A stretch of DNA of 6,250 nt, taken from contig CAVCIY010000117.1 in NCBI GenBank assembly GCA_963602445.1, forward strand, positions 1-6,250, given 5' to 3'. The first letter of the stretch is position 1; each line of letters opens with the position of its first letter. Origin of the DNA: Alangreenwoodia sp963602445 (GTDB lineage: Bacteria > Bacillota > Clostridia > Peptostreptococcales > Anaerovoracaceae). Positions 1-5,009 of this stretch are shown here, in pieces. The notes beneath the pieces were generated by a model. That model was not told where the DNA came from and did not search any database. It saw only the letters and a list, made by a program, of their open reading frames with translations. The position numbers and the translations under genes were made by a program.

Positions 1-144
1 GTTTTCTGCGCTGCCCGTCACGATGCCGTTCACGCTGTTTTCTACGCTGCCCGTCACGATGCCGTTCACGCTGTTTTCCGCGCTGTCTGCCACACTGCCG
101 TTCACGCTGTTTTCCGCGCTGTCTGCCACACTGCCGTTCACGCT
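1..144 (-). repeat. Four tandem 36-nt repeats in the 5' end of pstA
   Basis: Units at 109-144 and 73-108 are identical. Units at 37-72 and 1-36 differ from each other at one base and form a second subtype. The period is a multiple of three, so each unit encodes 12 residues. Every unit is itself three 12-nt (tetrapeptide) sub-repeats, and the sub-repeat pattern continues upstream in more diverged form to about 189. The array may continue beyond the left edge. The identity pattern suggests recent duplication in pairs. Confidence 0.93.
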
Positions 145-201
145 GCTTTTCACATTGTCATTCACGCTGCTTTTCACGTTACTTTTTACATTTTTATTCA
201 T
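1..201 (-). CDS. pstA: PstA phosphate permease, N-terminal 67 codons only (runs off the left edge), with a repeat-built N-terminal extension
   Basis: The frame opens with ATG at 201-199 and stays open to position 1. A strong Shine-Dalgarno (GGAGGGG, plus positions 207-213) lies 5 nt upstream, and the start overlaps the pstC stop by 8 nt, so translational coupling is likely. Identity as PstA, the second membrane subunit of the phosphate importer, is inferred from the pstS-pstC order; no PstA domain falls inside the window. What is visible is a hydrophilic, Ser/Asn/Val-rich stretch with no membrane segment. It holds four 12-residue units of the type SVNGSVADSAEN or SVNGIVTGSVEN (residues 32-67 and just before), preceded by simpler NVKS/SVND tetrapeptides. 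Val or Ala recurs every fourth residue from residue 5 to 65. PstA proteins usually reach their first membrane helix much sooner, so this is an unusual cytoplasmic extension. Alternatively it is another membrane subunit or a short fused leader; the sequence left of position 1 would decide. Confidence 0.75.
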   Translation of the reverse strand, partial: MNKNVKSNVKSSVNDNVKSSVNGSVADSAENSVNGSVADSAENSVNGIVTGSVENSVNGIVTGSAEN

Positions 202-1087
202 GACTTCCCCTCCGTTTCAGCAGCGCTACGCAGAAATTCAGTAAGAGGATAAATACGAACAGTACAACGCCTGTCGCGATAAGCGCCTCTCTGTGAAGTC
301 CCGACGCATAACCCATTTCAATTACGATATTTGCCGTGAGGGTACGCACTCCCTTGAATATTCCGTCAGGAAGCCTTGCCTGGTTGCCTGCGACCATTAT
401 TACCGCCATAGTCTCGCCGATTGCTCGCCCGATTCCAAGCACCAGTGCTGCGATCACGCCCGACTTCGCCGCAGGAAGAATTACCGTAAATATTGCTCTC
501 TCGTGTGTGCCGCCAAGGGCAACAGCGCCTTCATAATAATGCTTCGGGACGGCGCGAAGTGCCGATTCCGTAAGACCGATAATTGTCGGCAGAATCATCA
601 TCCCGAGAAGAATAGAAGCTGTAAGGATGCTGCTTCCGTTTCCCGAGCTTTTGATTATTCCCATACTTCTCAAACTTCTTCCCAACTCCCTTACAAGCGG
701 AACCAATACTACCAGACCAAAGAATCCATATACGACGGAAGGTATACCTGCCAAAAGCTCCGTCGCCGCTTTAAGAGGCTTATATATTTTCTTCGGGCAA
801 TAGAATGCCATGAATACTGCCGTCAGGACACCTATCGGAACTCCGAAAACGATTGCGCCCGCCGTCACATACAGGCTTCCGAGAATCATGGGAAATATTC
901 CGTAAATGTCATTGTTTGGCTTCCATTTGGTGCCGCTGAGAAAATCAAGAAATCCGATTTCTTTCATTGCAGGGATTCCGTTTGCGAACAGGAAAATACA
1001 AATAAGCGCTACCGCCAGCACCGAAGCGCAGGCGGCAACAAAGAAAACTCCCTGCATAGATTTTTCTTTCCATGCTTTATGCTTCAT
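194..1087 (-). CDS. pstC: Phosphate ABC transporter permease PstC
   Basis: PstC is one of the two membrane subunits of the PstSCAB high-affinity phosphate importer. The product has 297 residues, near the usual family length. A short basic N-terminus (MKHKAWKEK) precedes the first membrane helix at about 12-35. The family-typical FLSGTKWKP segment follows at about 49-57, with further hydrophobic helices to the C-terminus. The cytoplasmic EAA coupling loop is visible as EGAVALGG (186-193), followed by ILPAAKSG and GRAIGETMAV, the standard PstC/PstA region that docks on the ATPase. I chose the ATG at 1087 rather than the one at 1102: GGGGAG (plus 1095-1100) sits 7 nt before it, and the longer version would bury that Shine-Dalgarno inside the gene. 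It lies 206 nt downstream of pstS and overlaps the pstA start by 8 nt. Nothing looks broken. Confidence 0.96.
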   Translation of the reverse strand: MKHKAWKEKSMQGVFFVAACASVLAVALICIFLFANGIPAMKEIGFLDFLSGTKWKPNNDIYGIFPMILGSLYVTAGAIVFGVPIGVLTAVFMAFYCPKKIYKPLKAATELLAGIPSVVYGFFGLVVLVPLVRELGRSLRSMGIIKSSGNGSSILTASILLGMMILPTIIGLTESALRAVPKHYYEGAVALGGTHERAIFTVILPAAKSGVIAALVLGIGRAIGETMAVIMVAGNQARLPDGIFKGVRTLTANIVIEMGYASGLHREALIATGVVLFVFILLLNFCVALLKRRGSHE

Positions 1088-1293
1088 TCTAACACTCCCC
1101 ATAACCGAGCCGCTCTAAGGCCCGACTATGTACAGCTGCATTTAGGCACAGCACCGGGATACCCGACGCTGCGCTCTAAATGCTGTATGGTTTAATATTT
1201 CATGTTGAAATTTTTGGCTGATATTCAGCACTGATGTTTCACGTTGATGTTTTACTCTTTGTGCCTTTTAATTTTCTGATTTTTCCGCTGTCC
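1088..1293 (-). other. pstS-pstC intergenic region
   Basis: These 206 nt separate the pstS stop from the pstC start. They hold an imperfect stem-loop (1131-1187) and, nearer pstS, an AT-rich stretch with degenerate ATCAACGTGAAACATCA/TTTCAACATGAAATAT motifs at about 1200-1255. I see no convincing U-tract terminator and no open frame worth calling. Since pstS is usually needed in excess over the membrane subunits, a structured spacer here could set the ratio by mRNA processing or stability; that is inference. Confidence 0.55.
1131..1187 (-). promoter_or_regulatory. Imperfect stem-loop between pstS and pstC
   Basis: The outer arms are tacagctgcatttag (1131-1145) and ctaaatgctgta (1176-1187), complementary apart from an internal bulge. 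Inside, CAGC pairs with GCTG, and the tip is a cggg/cccg stem around an ATA loop (1155-1165). No run of U follows on the minus strand, so this looks more like an RNA-processing or 3'-protecting element for the pstS message, or an attenuator, than a simple terminator. The function is not demonstrated. Confidence 0.5.
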
Positions 1294-2220
1294 TTACATA
1301 TCGAGAACATCGTCCCATGTAAGTGCTTCGCCGATGTAAATGTTCTTTACCTGGTCTACAGAAAGGTCATCTGTTGTATTGTTCTTATTTACTACTACTG
1401 CAATACCATCTGTAGCAATAACTGTAGCTTCCAGCTCAGATGCTTCATCATCCTTAAGTTCACGAGATGCCATACCGATATCATAGCTGCCGTCGATTGT
1501 AGAAGTCATACCTGTTGTGGAATCTGTTGTCTGAAGTTCGATGTCTGCATTTGCATTTACTTTCTTATATGCTTCGATCAATTTTTCCATTACCGGCGAT
1601 ACGGATGAAGATCCGCCGACTACCGCCTTGCCTGAAGGAGCAGTTCCGGAATAAGCCGATACATTATCAACTGCAATATATCCGTTTTCTTCAACTACTG
1701 CCTGGCCTTCTGTGCTCATGATGAATGAGATGAAGTCCTCAGCTACTTCGTTGTCAAGATCTTTCTTTGTAGCAATGTTGAAAGGTCTTGAAACCTTATA
1801 ATCGCCGCTCTTGATATTTTCGGCTGTCGCTTCCACGCCGTCAATCTTGAGAGCCTTTACGCTGTCGTTTAATGCGCCGAGTGATACATATCCGATCGCG
1901 TAATCATCGCCTGCTACTGTTGTGAGCATTACAGATGTGCTGTTTGTGATCTGCGCATCCTCTGTCGTATTGTCAACCTTGTTTCCGTCCGCATCCTTTT
2001 CTTCGATGCCAAAGAGTTCGATGAACGCACCTCTTGTGCCGGAACCGTCTTCTCTTGAGACGATTGTTATATCGGAAGATGTATCAAAATCTTCTGCCTG
2101 CGCCGTGGATTCCGCATCAACGGAATCATTTGCGGAGTCTGTGGTTTTTCCGCATCCTACTGCCATACCCGCTACGATTGCCACTGTTGCTATCACTGCG
2201 ATAATCTTTTTAAATTTCAT
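1294..2220 (-). CDS. pstS: Phosphate-binding lipoprotein PstS, apparently circularly permuted
   Basis: PstS captures phosphate outside the membrane and delivers it to PstCA. The product has 308 residues with a lipoprotein signal peptide (basic MKFKK, hydrophobic 6-21, lipobox AVGC with Cys23) and an acidic Ser/Asp/Ala-rich tether (25-50). The phosphate-contacting signature VSREDGSGTRGAF comes immediately after the tether (54-66), followed by the NSTSVMLTTVAGDDYAIGYVSLG region (93-115) and the usual C-terminal family segment EDFISFIMSTEGQAVVEENGY (161-181, given here with its neighbours). Only then comes the segment that normally opens PstS: GGSSSVSPVMEKL (202-214), DIGMASREL (247-255), IATDGIAVVVN (268-278) and VKNIYIGEALTWDDV (291-305), where it stops. 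Every expected piece is present but the two halves are swapped, joined by a linker at 183-198. The ATG at 2220 has AGGAGA 8 nt upstream. It is the first gene of the pst operon. Confidence 0.93.
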   Translation of the reverse strand: MKFKKIIAVIATVAIVAGMAVGCGKTTDSANDSVDAESTAQAEDFDTSSDITIVSREDGSGTRGAFIELFGIEEKDADGNKVDNTTEDAQITNSTSVMLTTVAGDDYAIGYVSLGALNDSVKALKIDGVEATAENIKSGDYKVSRPFNIATKKDLDNEVAEDFISFIMSTEGQAVVEENGYIAVDNVSAYSGTAPSGKAVVGGSSSVSPVMEKLIEAYKKVNANADIELQTTDSTTGMTSTIDGSYDIGMASRELKDDEASELEATVIATDGIAVVVNKNNTTDDLSVDQVKNIYIGEALTWDDVLDM

Positions 2221-2228
2221 TTTTGTCT

Positions 2229-2234
2229 TCTCCT
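2229..2234 (-). promoter_or_regulatory. pstS ribosome binding site
   Basis: AGGAGA on the minus strand, 8 nt before the pstS ATG. It directly abuts, and partly overlaps, the proximal copy of a 20-nt direct repeat, so its G-rich core sits at the edge of repeated sequence. Confidence 0.8.
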
Positions 2235-2272
2235 TTTTACTGCATCTTTCATCTTTTTACTGTATCTTTTAT
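2233..2272 (-). repeat. Two tandem 20-nt repeats in the pstS leader
   Basis: Units 2233-2252 and 2253-2272 read ATGAAAGATGCAGTAAAAAG and ATAAAAGATACAGTAAAAAG on the minus strand and differ at two positions. The A-rich tract would be unstructured and may help ribosome loading. Confidence 0.85.
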
Positions 2273-2311
2273 CTATTTTCTTTACTTGCACTTCTTGTGC
2301 TCAAGACGTAT

Positions 2312-2385
2312 ATTATCGGAGCAATGTTAAATCTAAAAGCCTCGCATAGTTAAATATGTGTAAACTTTCTTCGCTCGAATGTAAA
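2312..2385 (-). promoter_or_regulatory. Probable pstS promoter with PHO-box-like hexamers
   Basis: On the minus strand GATAAT (2312-2317) matches the -10 consensus at five of six bases. Upstream are TTAACA (2325-2330), TTAACT (2348-2353), TTTACA (2359-2364) and TTTACA (2380-2385), with starts 23, 11 and 21 nt apart, close to multiples of 11. PhoP of Bacillus subtilis is known to bind TT(A/C/T)A(C/T)A hexamers repeated about every 11 bp upstream of pst genes, so induction by phosphate starvation is plausible. No good -35 hexamer is seen, as expected of an activated promoter. The region is AT-rich, so some hexamers may be chance. Confidence 0.5.
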
Positions 2386-2516
2386 ATAAAATGCAATGCG
2401 AAATCGTATGATATGCAAAATTATATGTAATATGAACTCATACGCGATGTAAAATCTATGCGATTTATAATCCCACGCGGTGGGAAATTTTATGCAATGT
2501 GTATTTATTTGAATTT

Positions 2517-2555
2517 AAAAAAAGGGACACAGATTTCAAAATCTGTGTCCCTTTT
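2517..2555 (-). terminator. Intrinsic terminator after the substrate-binding protein gene
   Basis: A perfect 16-bp inverted repeat (2521-2536 and 2539-2554) is built on gggacacagattt and its complement, with only two bases between the arms. In the minus direction it is followed by seven U (plus-strand A at 2517-2523, partly stem). This ends the metal-complex importer transcript and insulates pst. On the plus strand only four T follow, so it is weaker in that direction. Confidence 0.9.
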
Positions 2556-2584
2556 GATATAAAATGCCGTCTGTTTGCGTATTT

Positions 2585-2656
2585 CGGCTGCTGCGCATTT
2601 CGCGCCGCCGGCTGCTGCATATTTGCGGCCGGCGGCTGCTAAGTATTGGCATTTTG
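2585..2656 (-). repeat. 24-nt tandem repeats across the stop codon of the substrate-binding protein
   Basis: Units start at 2585, 2609 and 2633, each beginning cggctgct. Units one and two match at 18 of 24 positions by hand count; units two and three at about 15. The third unit contains the TAG stop (2641-2639) and the last codons of the gene. Read in the same frame past the stop, the repeats would encode octapeptides QPPAANMQ, QPAARNAQ and QPKYANRR. Confidence 0.75.
2604..2636 (-). promoter_or_regulatory. GC-rich hairpin directly after the stop codon
   Basis: gccgccggc (2604-2612) and gccggcggc (2628-2636) form a perfect 9-bp GC-only stem with a 15-nt loop, starting two bases after the TAG. 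No U-tract follows on the minus strand. It may block 3'-exonucleases or pause polymerase ahead of the true terminator at 2517-2555; the role is inferred. Confidence 0.6.
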
Positions 2657-3862
2657 AGAAGCATTTCTTATGCCCGTGCCGCTAAGCATCATGGAATATA
2701 ATTCATCATCTACCTCAATGCCCAGCTCGTTTAAGTAAAAGCTGCTGACCTCACTTTGCAGGTCGAAGTCGCTGTAATACTCAGGATAAATTGTTGTGCC
2801 GAGCCATATCATCGCAAAGAATGTTTCCAGACTGCCGCGCTGTCCCCAGCGCGTCGCGCCTACAGGAATATTATATACTTTATTTTCATAAACTGCGCGA
2901 AGTCCGGCCCATTTTGAGTCGGACATAAGATACTCCGCGGTTGATACTTCGTTGCATATAACTGCGTCAGGATCCCAATCAAATATCTGCTCAAGTCCGG
3001 CGCAGAAATCAACACCGTCAGCCTGCATGGAGTCTGTGTGCTTCGCCGACACATCCTCTGCGCCGACACATGTTATCCAGTCATTTCCAAGGCTGTTTTC
3101 ACCGTCAGTTCTTACAGCCTCATTTATAGAGTGGTATACTCGCTTTGTCTTGTTGTCCGGAATCTTCGACGCACTGCTGCTTATGCGCTTTATAATATCA
3201 CAATAATATTTAGCTATCTCTTCAGCCTTTACACTGCACTCGCTTCCGCACGCGGCACCTACAAGTCTCAGCGCATATATCTGTTCGGCCATATTGTCGT
3301 ATCCTACTACTATATATGGTATCTGAAGTTTTTCGAGCTTGGCACGTTCCTCATCCGAGCGGTATAGACTTTCCTTTATAATTATGACATCGGGTGAAAG
3401 TGCGAGAAGTGACTCGGCATTAAATGACCCGCCTGACATAACAACATCTATATCGTTCAGATGAGGAGCAATGCGGCACAGGAGGCTGTCACTCTTCACG
3501 CCGTTTGGGCATGTCACCATCCGCTCACCTGCACCCGTCATCACAGCCGCCTCGCCTGCGAATGAATCGAGAACAGCTATGTGATTCGGCTCTGTGGGTA
3601 TATCCGTCTCACGCCCCATCCTGTCGGTAACGGTTATGACATCTGTGCCGTTTTTCACAACAGGATCGGGAATGGATCCTATTGAAAAACCATCCTCTGT
3701 ATAATCAACATTTATAGAGATTGTGCCGTCATCCGCAACCGTATTTTTTTGTCCGTCACCAGAGATGTCGGCTCCGCCGCACGCTGTCATGAAAAATATC
3801 GCTGCGGCAAATATGCACAGCCCCGCAGCAGCCGCAATAATTTTCTTTGTAATTTTTTTCAT
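2639..3862 (-). CDS. Substrate-binding lipoprotein of a metal-complex (siderophore/heme/cobalamin-type) ABC importer
   Basis: The product has 407 residues from the ATG at 3862. The signal peptide is MKKITKK, then a hydrophobic run, then lipobox MTAC (Cys28), so it should be lipid-anchored outside the membrane. An acidic tether (about 30-70) leads into the helical-backbone binding fold (Peripla_BP_2, FepB/BtuF/FhuD class). Visible signatures are ITVTDRMGRETDIPTEP (76-92), the GGSFNAESLLALSPDVIII lobe-one strand region (144-162), KWAGLRAVYENKVYNIP (317-333), and RWGQRGSLETFFAMIWLG with YPEYY near the C-terminus (338-363). Substrate cannot be read from sequence. A longer form from TTG at 3895 adds 11 residues before the signal peptide and lies within repeats, so I reject it. 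Neither start has a clear Shine-Dalgarno, which is odd here. Placing the binding protein last, after permease and ATPase, is less common than placing it first. Confidence 0.9.
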   Translation of the reverse strand: MKKITKKIIAAAAGLCIFAAAIFFMTACGGADISGDGQKNTVADDGTISINVDYTEDGFSIGSIPDPVVKNGTDVITVTDRMGRETDIPTEPNHIAVLDSFAGEAAVMTGAGERMVTCPNGVKSDSLLCRIAPHLNDIDVVMSGGSFNAESLLALSPDVIIIKESLYRSDEERAKLEKLQIPYIVVGYDNMAEQIYALRLVGAACGSECSVKAEEIAKYYCDIIKRISSSASKIPDNKTKRVYHSINEAVRTDGENSLGNDWITCVGAEDVSAKHTDSMQADGVDFCAGLEQIFDWDPDAVICNEVSTAEYLMSDSKWAGLRAVYENKVYNIPVGATRWGQRGSLETFFAMIWLGTTIYPEYYSDFDLQSEVSSFYLNELGIEVDDELYSMMLSGTGIRNASQNANT

Positions 3863-3864
3863 TT

Positions 3865-3964
3865 TTTCAAACCGAAACAATTTTCTGATTTTCAAGCCGA
3901 AACAATTTTCTGATTTTCAAACCGAAATATTTTTCTGCTTTTCAAACCAAAATAATTCTCTGCC
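3865..3964 (-). repeat. Four tandem 25-nt repeats immediately upstream of the substrate-binding protein
   Basis: Units at 3865-3889, 3890-3914, 3915-3939 and 3940-3964 carry the core TTTCGGTTTGAAAATCAGAAA on the minus strand (core shown with overlap trimmed: TTTCGGTTTGAAAATCAG). The two copies nearest the gene are almost identical and the outer two more diverged. The period is not a multiple of three and the frames contain stops, so this is untranslated leader. The last copy runs to within three bases of the ATG, where a ribosome binding site would be expected. A short gcctt/aaggc hairpin lies just beyond the array (about 3962-3978). Confidence 0.88.
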
Positions 3965-4004
3965 TTACTCAAAAGGCCAAATCTGTGAATTTTGAAATAA
4001 AAAT

Positions 4005-5009
4005 TTAAAGCGCTTTGAGAGGCACTATTTGCCTTATCACGCCGCTGCCATCGTCGTCGTTACTGCCGCCGCTGCCATCGCCGGCTGCCAGAACACGTGC
4101 CTCTATACCGTAGATTTCTCTTATATTTTCTTCCGTAAGTATATCTGTCGGCGTTCCGCTGTATCGGAGCTGTCCTCCCGCAAATGCAAGCACCTGCGTC
4201 TTTGTGCCGTTTCTCTCAAAGAAAAAAGGATGATTCGGCGAATGTGTCGCCATCAGCACAGCAGTGCCTTCGTCACGTATCAGCTCGGACACTGTTTCCA
4301 TAAAAATCAGCTCATTTTTAAAATCAAGATGTGCCGACGGCTCATCCATTATAATAACCGGCGTCTTTTGTGCCAGGGCACGCGCAAGCATTACCAGCTG
4401 CAGCTCGCCGCCGCTTATCTGCGTATATGGTCTTTCCGCCAGATGGATTATACCTGTGCGGCGCATTACATCTTCTGCTATTGCTCGTTCTTCATCGCCG
4501 GGTCCGCGCAGCATGTCCGCGTAAATGCTGCGGCCCATCATTACTATCTGCTCTACGGTATACGGAAATGTTTTTTCATGCGTCTGCGGCACAAATGCCG
4601 CCCTCGCCGCAAGCTCGGCCGGCCTCAGCTTACGAACATCTGTCCCTCCGACATATACAATTCCGTTTTTTTGGCGATGCATGCCGAGTATGCAATTTAT
4701 CAGCGTTGTCTTTCCACAGCCGTTCGCACCCATAAGGCAGTACAGACGCCCAGGCTCCACTGTAAATGAAACATTCGACAAGAGAGCTTGATTTTCGATT
4801 GTATCACTGTTTGACTGTGCCGCTTTTTGGGAATCACCGCTGTTTGACAGTGCTGTATTTTTCGTGTTATCGCCTTCCGGCTGTGTTGCTTTTTGGAAAT
4901 CGCCATCGTATGACAGCGTTACATTTTTCACATCTATCAGCGGCACGTGTTGCTTGACATTTGCCGCGCATTCATCCGAAATATGCGCATGTTTTTTGAA
5001 AATGCTCAT
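4005..5009 (-). CDS. ATPase subunit of the metal-complex ABC importer (FecE/BtuD type)
   Basis: The product has 334 residues, long for a family usually near 255-275. All nucleotide-binding motifs are intact: A-loop Tyr34 in LSYDG, Walker A GANGCGKTT (94-102), Q-loop Gln142, signature ISGGE (198-202, an LSGGQ variant), Walker B VIIMDEP (218-224), D-loop SAHLD, and switch His256 in ATHSPNH. It should power import through the adjacent permease. The extra length comes mainly from about 38 residues inserted between the A-loop and the next strand (LLSNVSFTVEPG, 76-87), built from two 22-residue repeats, and from an acidic Gly/Ser/Asp tail segment (310-323). The ATG at 5009 has AGGAGG (5019-5024) 9 nt upstream and overlaps the permease stop in an ATGA, indicating coupling. 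The conserved motifs argue that it is active despite the insertion. Confidence 0.95.
   Translation of the reverse strand: MSIFKKHAHISDECAANVKQHVPLIDVKNVTLSYDGDFQKATQPEGDNTKNTALSNSGDSQKAAQSNSDTIENQALLSNVSFTVEPGRLYCLMGANGCGKTTLINCILGMHRQKNGIVYVGGTDVRKLRPAELAARAAFVPQTHEKTFPYTVEQIVMMGRSIYADMLRGPGDEERAIAEDVMRRTGIIHLAERPYTQISGGELQLVMLARALAQKTPVIIMDEPSAHLDFKNELIFMETVSELIRDEGTAVLMATHSPNHPFFFERNGTKTQVLAFAGGQLRYSGTPTDILTEENIREIYGIEARVLAAGDGSGGSNDDDGSGVIRQIVPLKAL
4041..4080 (-). repeat. 27-nt-spaced direct repeat in the 3' end of the ATPase gene
   Basis: gccgctgccatcg occurs at 4041-4053 and 4068-4080. The 27-nt spacing preserves frame, and the tract encodes a flexible acidic segment of Gly, Ser, Asp and Asn (residues 310-323) shortly before the C-terminus. 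Confidence 0.75.
4785..4916 (-). repeat. Two tandem 66-nt repeats encoding an insertion beside the ATPase A-loop
   Basis: Copies at 4851-4916 (residues 32-53) and 4785-4850 (residues 54-75) match at 44 of 66 positions by hand count. Each contains two weaker half-repeats of the form GDxxKxxA: GDFQKAT, GDNTKNTA, GDSQKAA and SDTIENQA, with spacings of 10, 12 and 10 residues. The first copy starts within the conserved LSYDG strand end, so the insertion seems to have grown by in-frame duplication from native sequence. Confidence 0.82.

Larger units (their letters stand above)
2221..2516 (-). other. AT-rich pstS upstream region without a gene
   Basis: No credible coding frame is present. From pstS outward it holds the ribosome binding site, the 20-nt repeats, a probable -10 box, PHO-box-like hexamers, and then an AT-rich stretch with degenerate short repeats (atgcaatgcg at 2391-2400, atgcaatgtg at 2492-2501; gtaaaat at about 2381 and 2449). 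A small palindrome, tcccac-gcg-gtggga, lies at 2471-2485. The terminator of the upstream locus begins just beyond. Confidence 0.7.

Noticed and set aside
1..144. CRISPR array (36-nt units here, or the 23-25-nt units elsewhere)
   Set aside because: The units abut with no unique spacers, and several are in-frame parts of genes.
23..244. Plus-strand 73-codon frame with a repeated Phe/Thr/Leu-rich pattern
   Set aside because: It is the complement of the pstA repeat array. The minus strand has a strong ribosome binding site and the operon context; the plus strand has neither.
293..1195. Plus-strand 300-codon open frame opposite pstC
   Set aside because: Composition is Arg/His/Cys-rich without any recognisable family motif, and it lies entirely antisense to a clear PstC.
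2471..2485. Small palindrome tcccac-gcg-gtggga as a terminator
   Set aside because: The stem is only 6 bp and no proper U-tract follows on the minus strand; it could be an operator, but nothing supports a specific regulator.
2639..2641. TAG recoded as an amino acid (pyrrolysine-like readthrough)
   Set aside because: The protein is already full length for its family at the stop, and a hairpin near the stop alone is not evidence for recoding.
3863..3895. TTG start giving a 418-residue binding protein
   Set aside because: It adds charged residues before a complete lipoprotein signal peptide and falls in a non-coding 25-nt repeat; the ATG at 3862 is more sensible.
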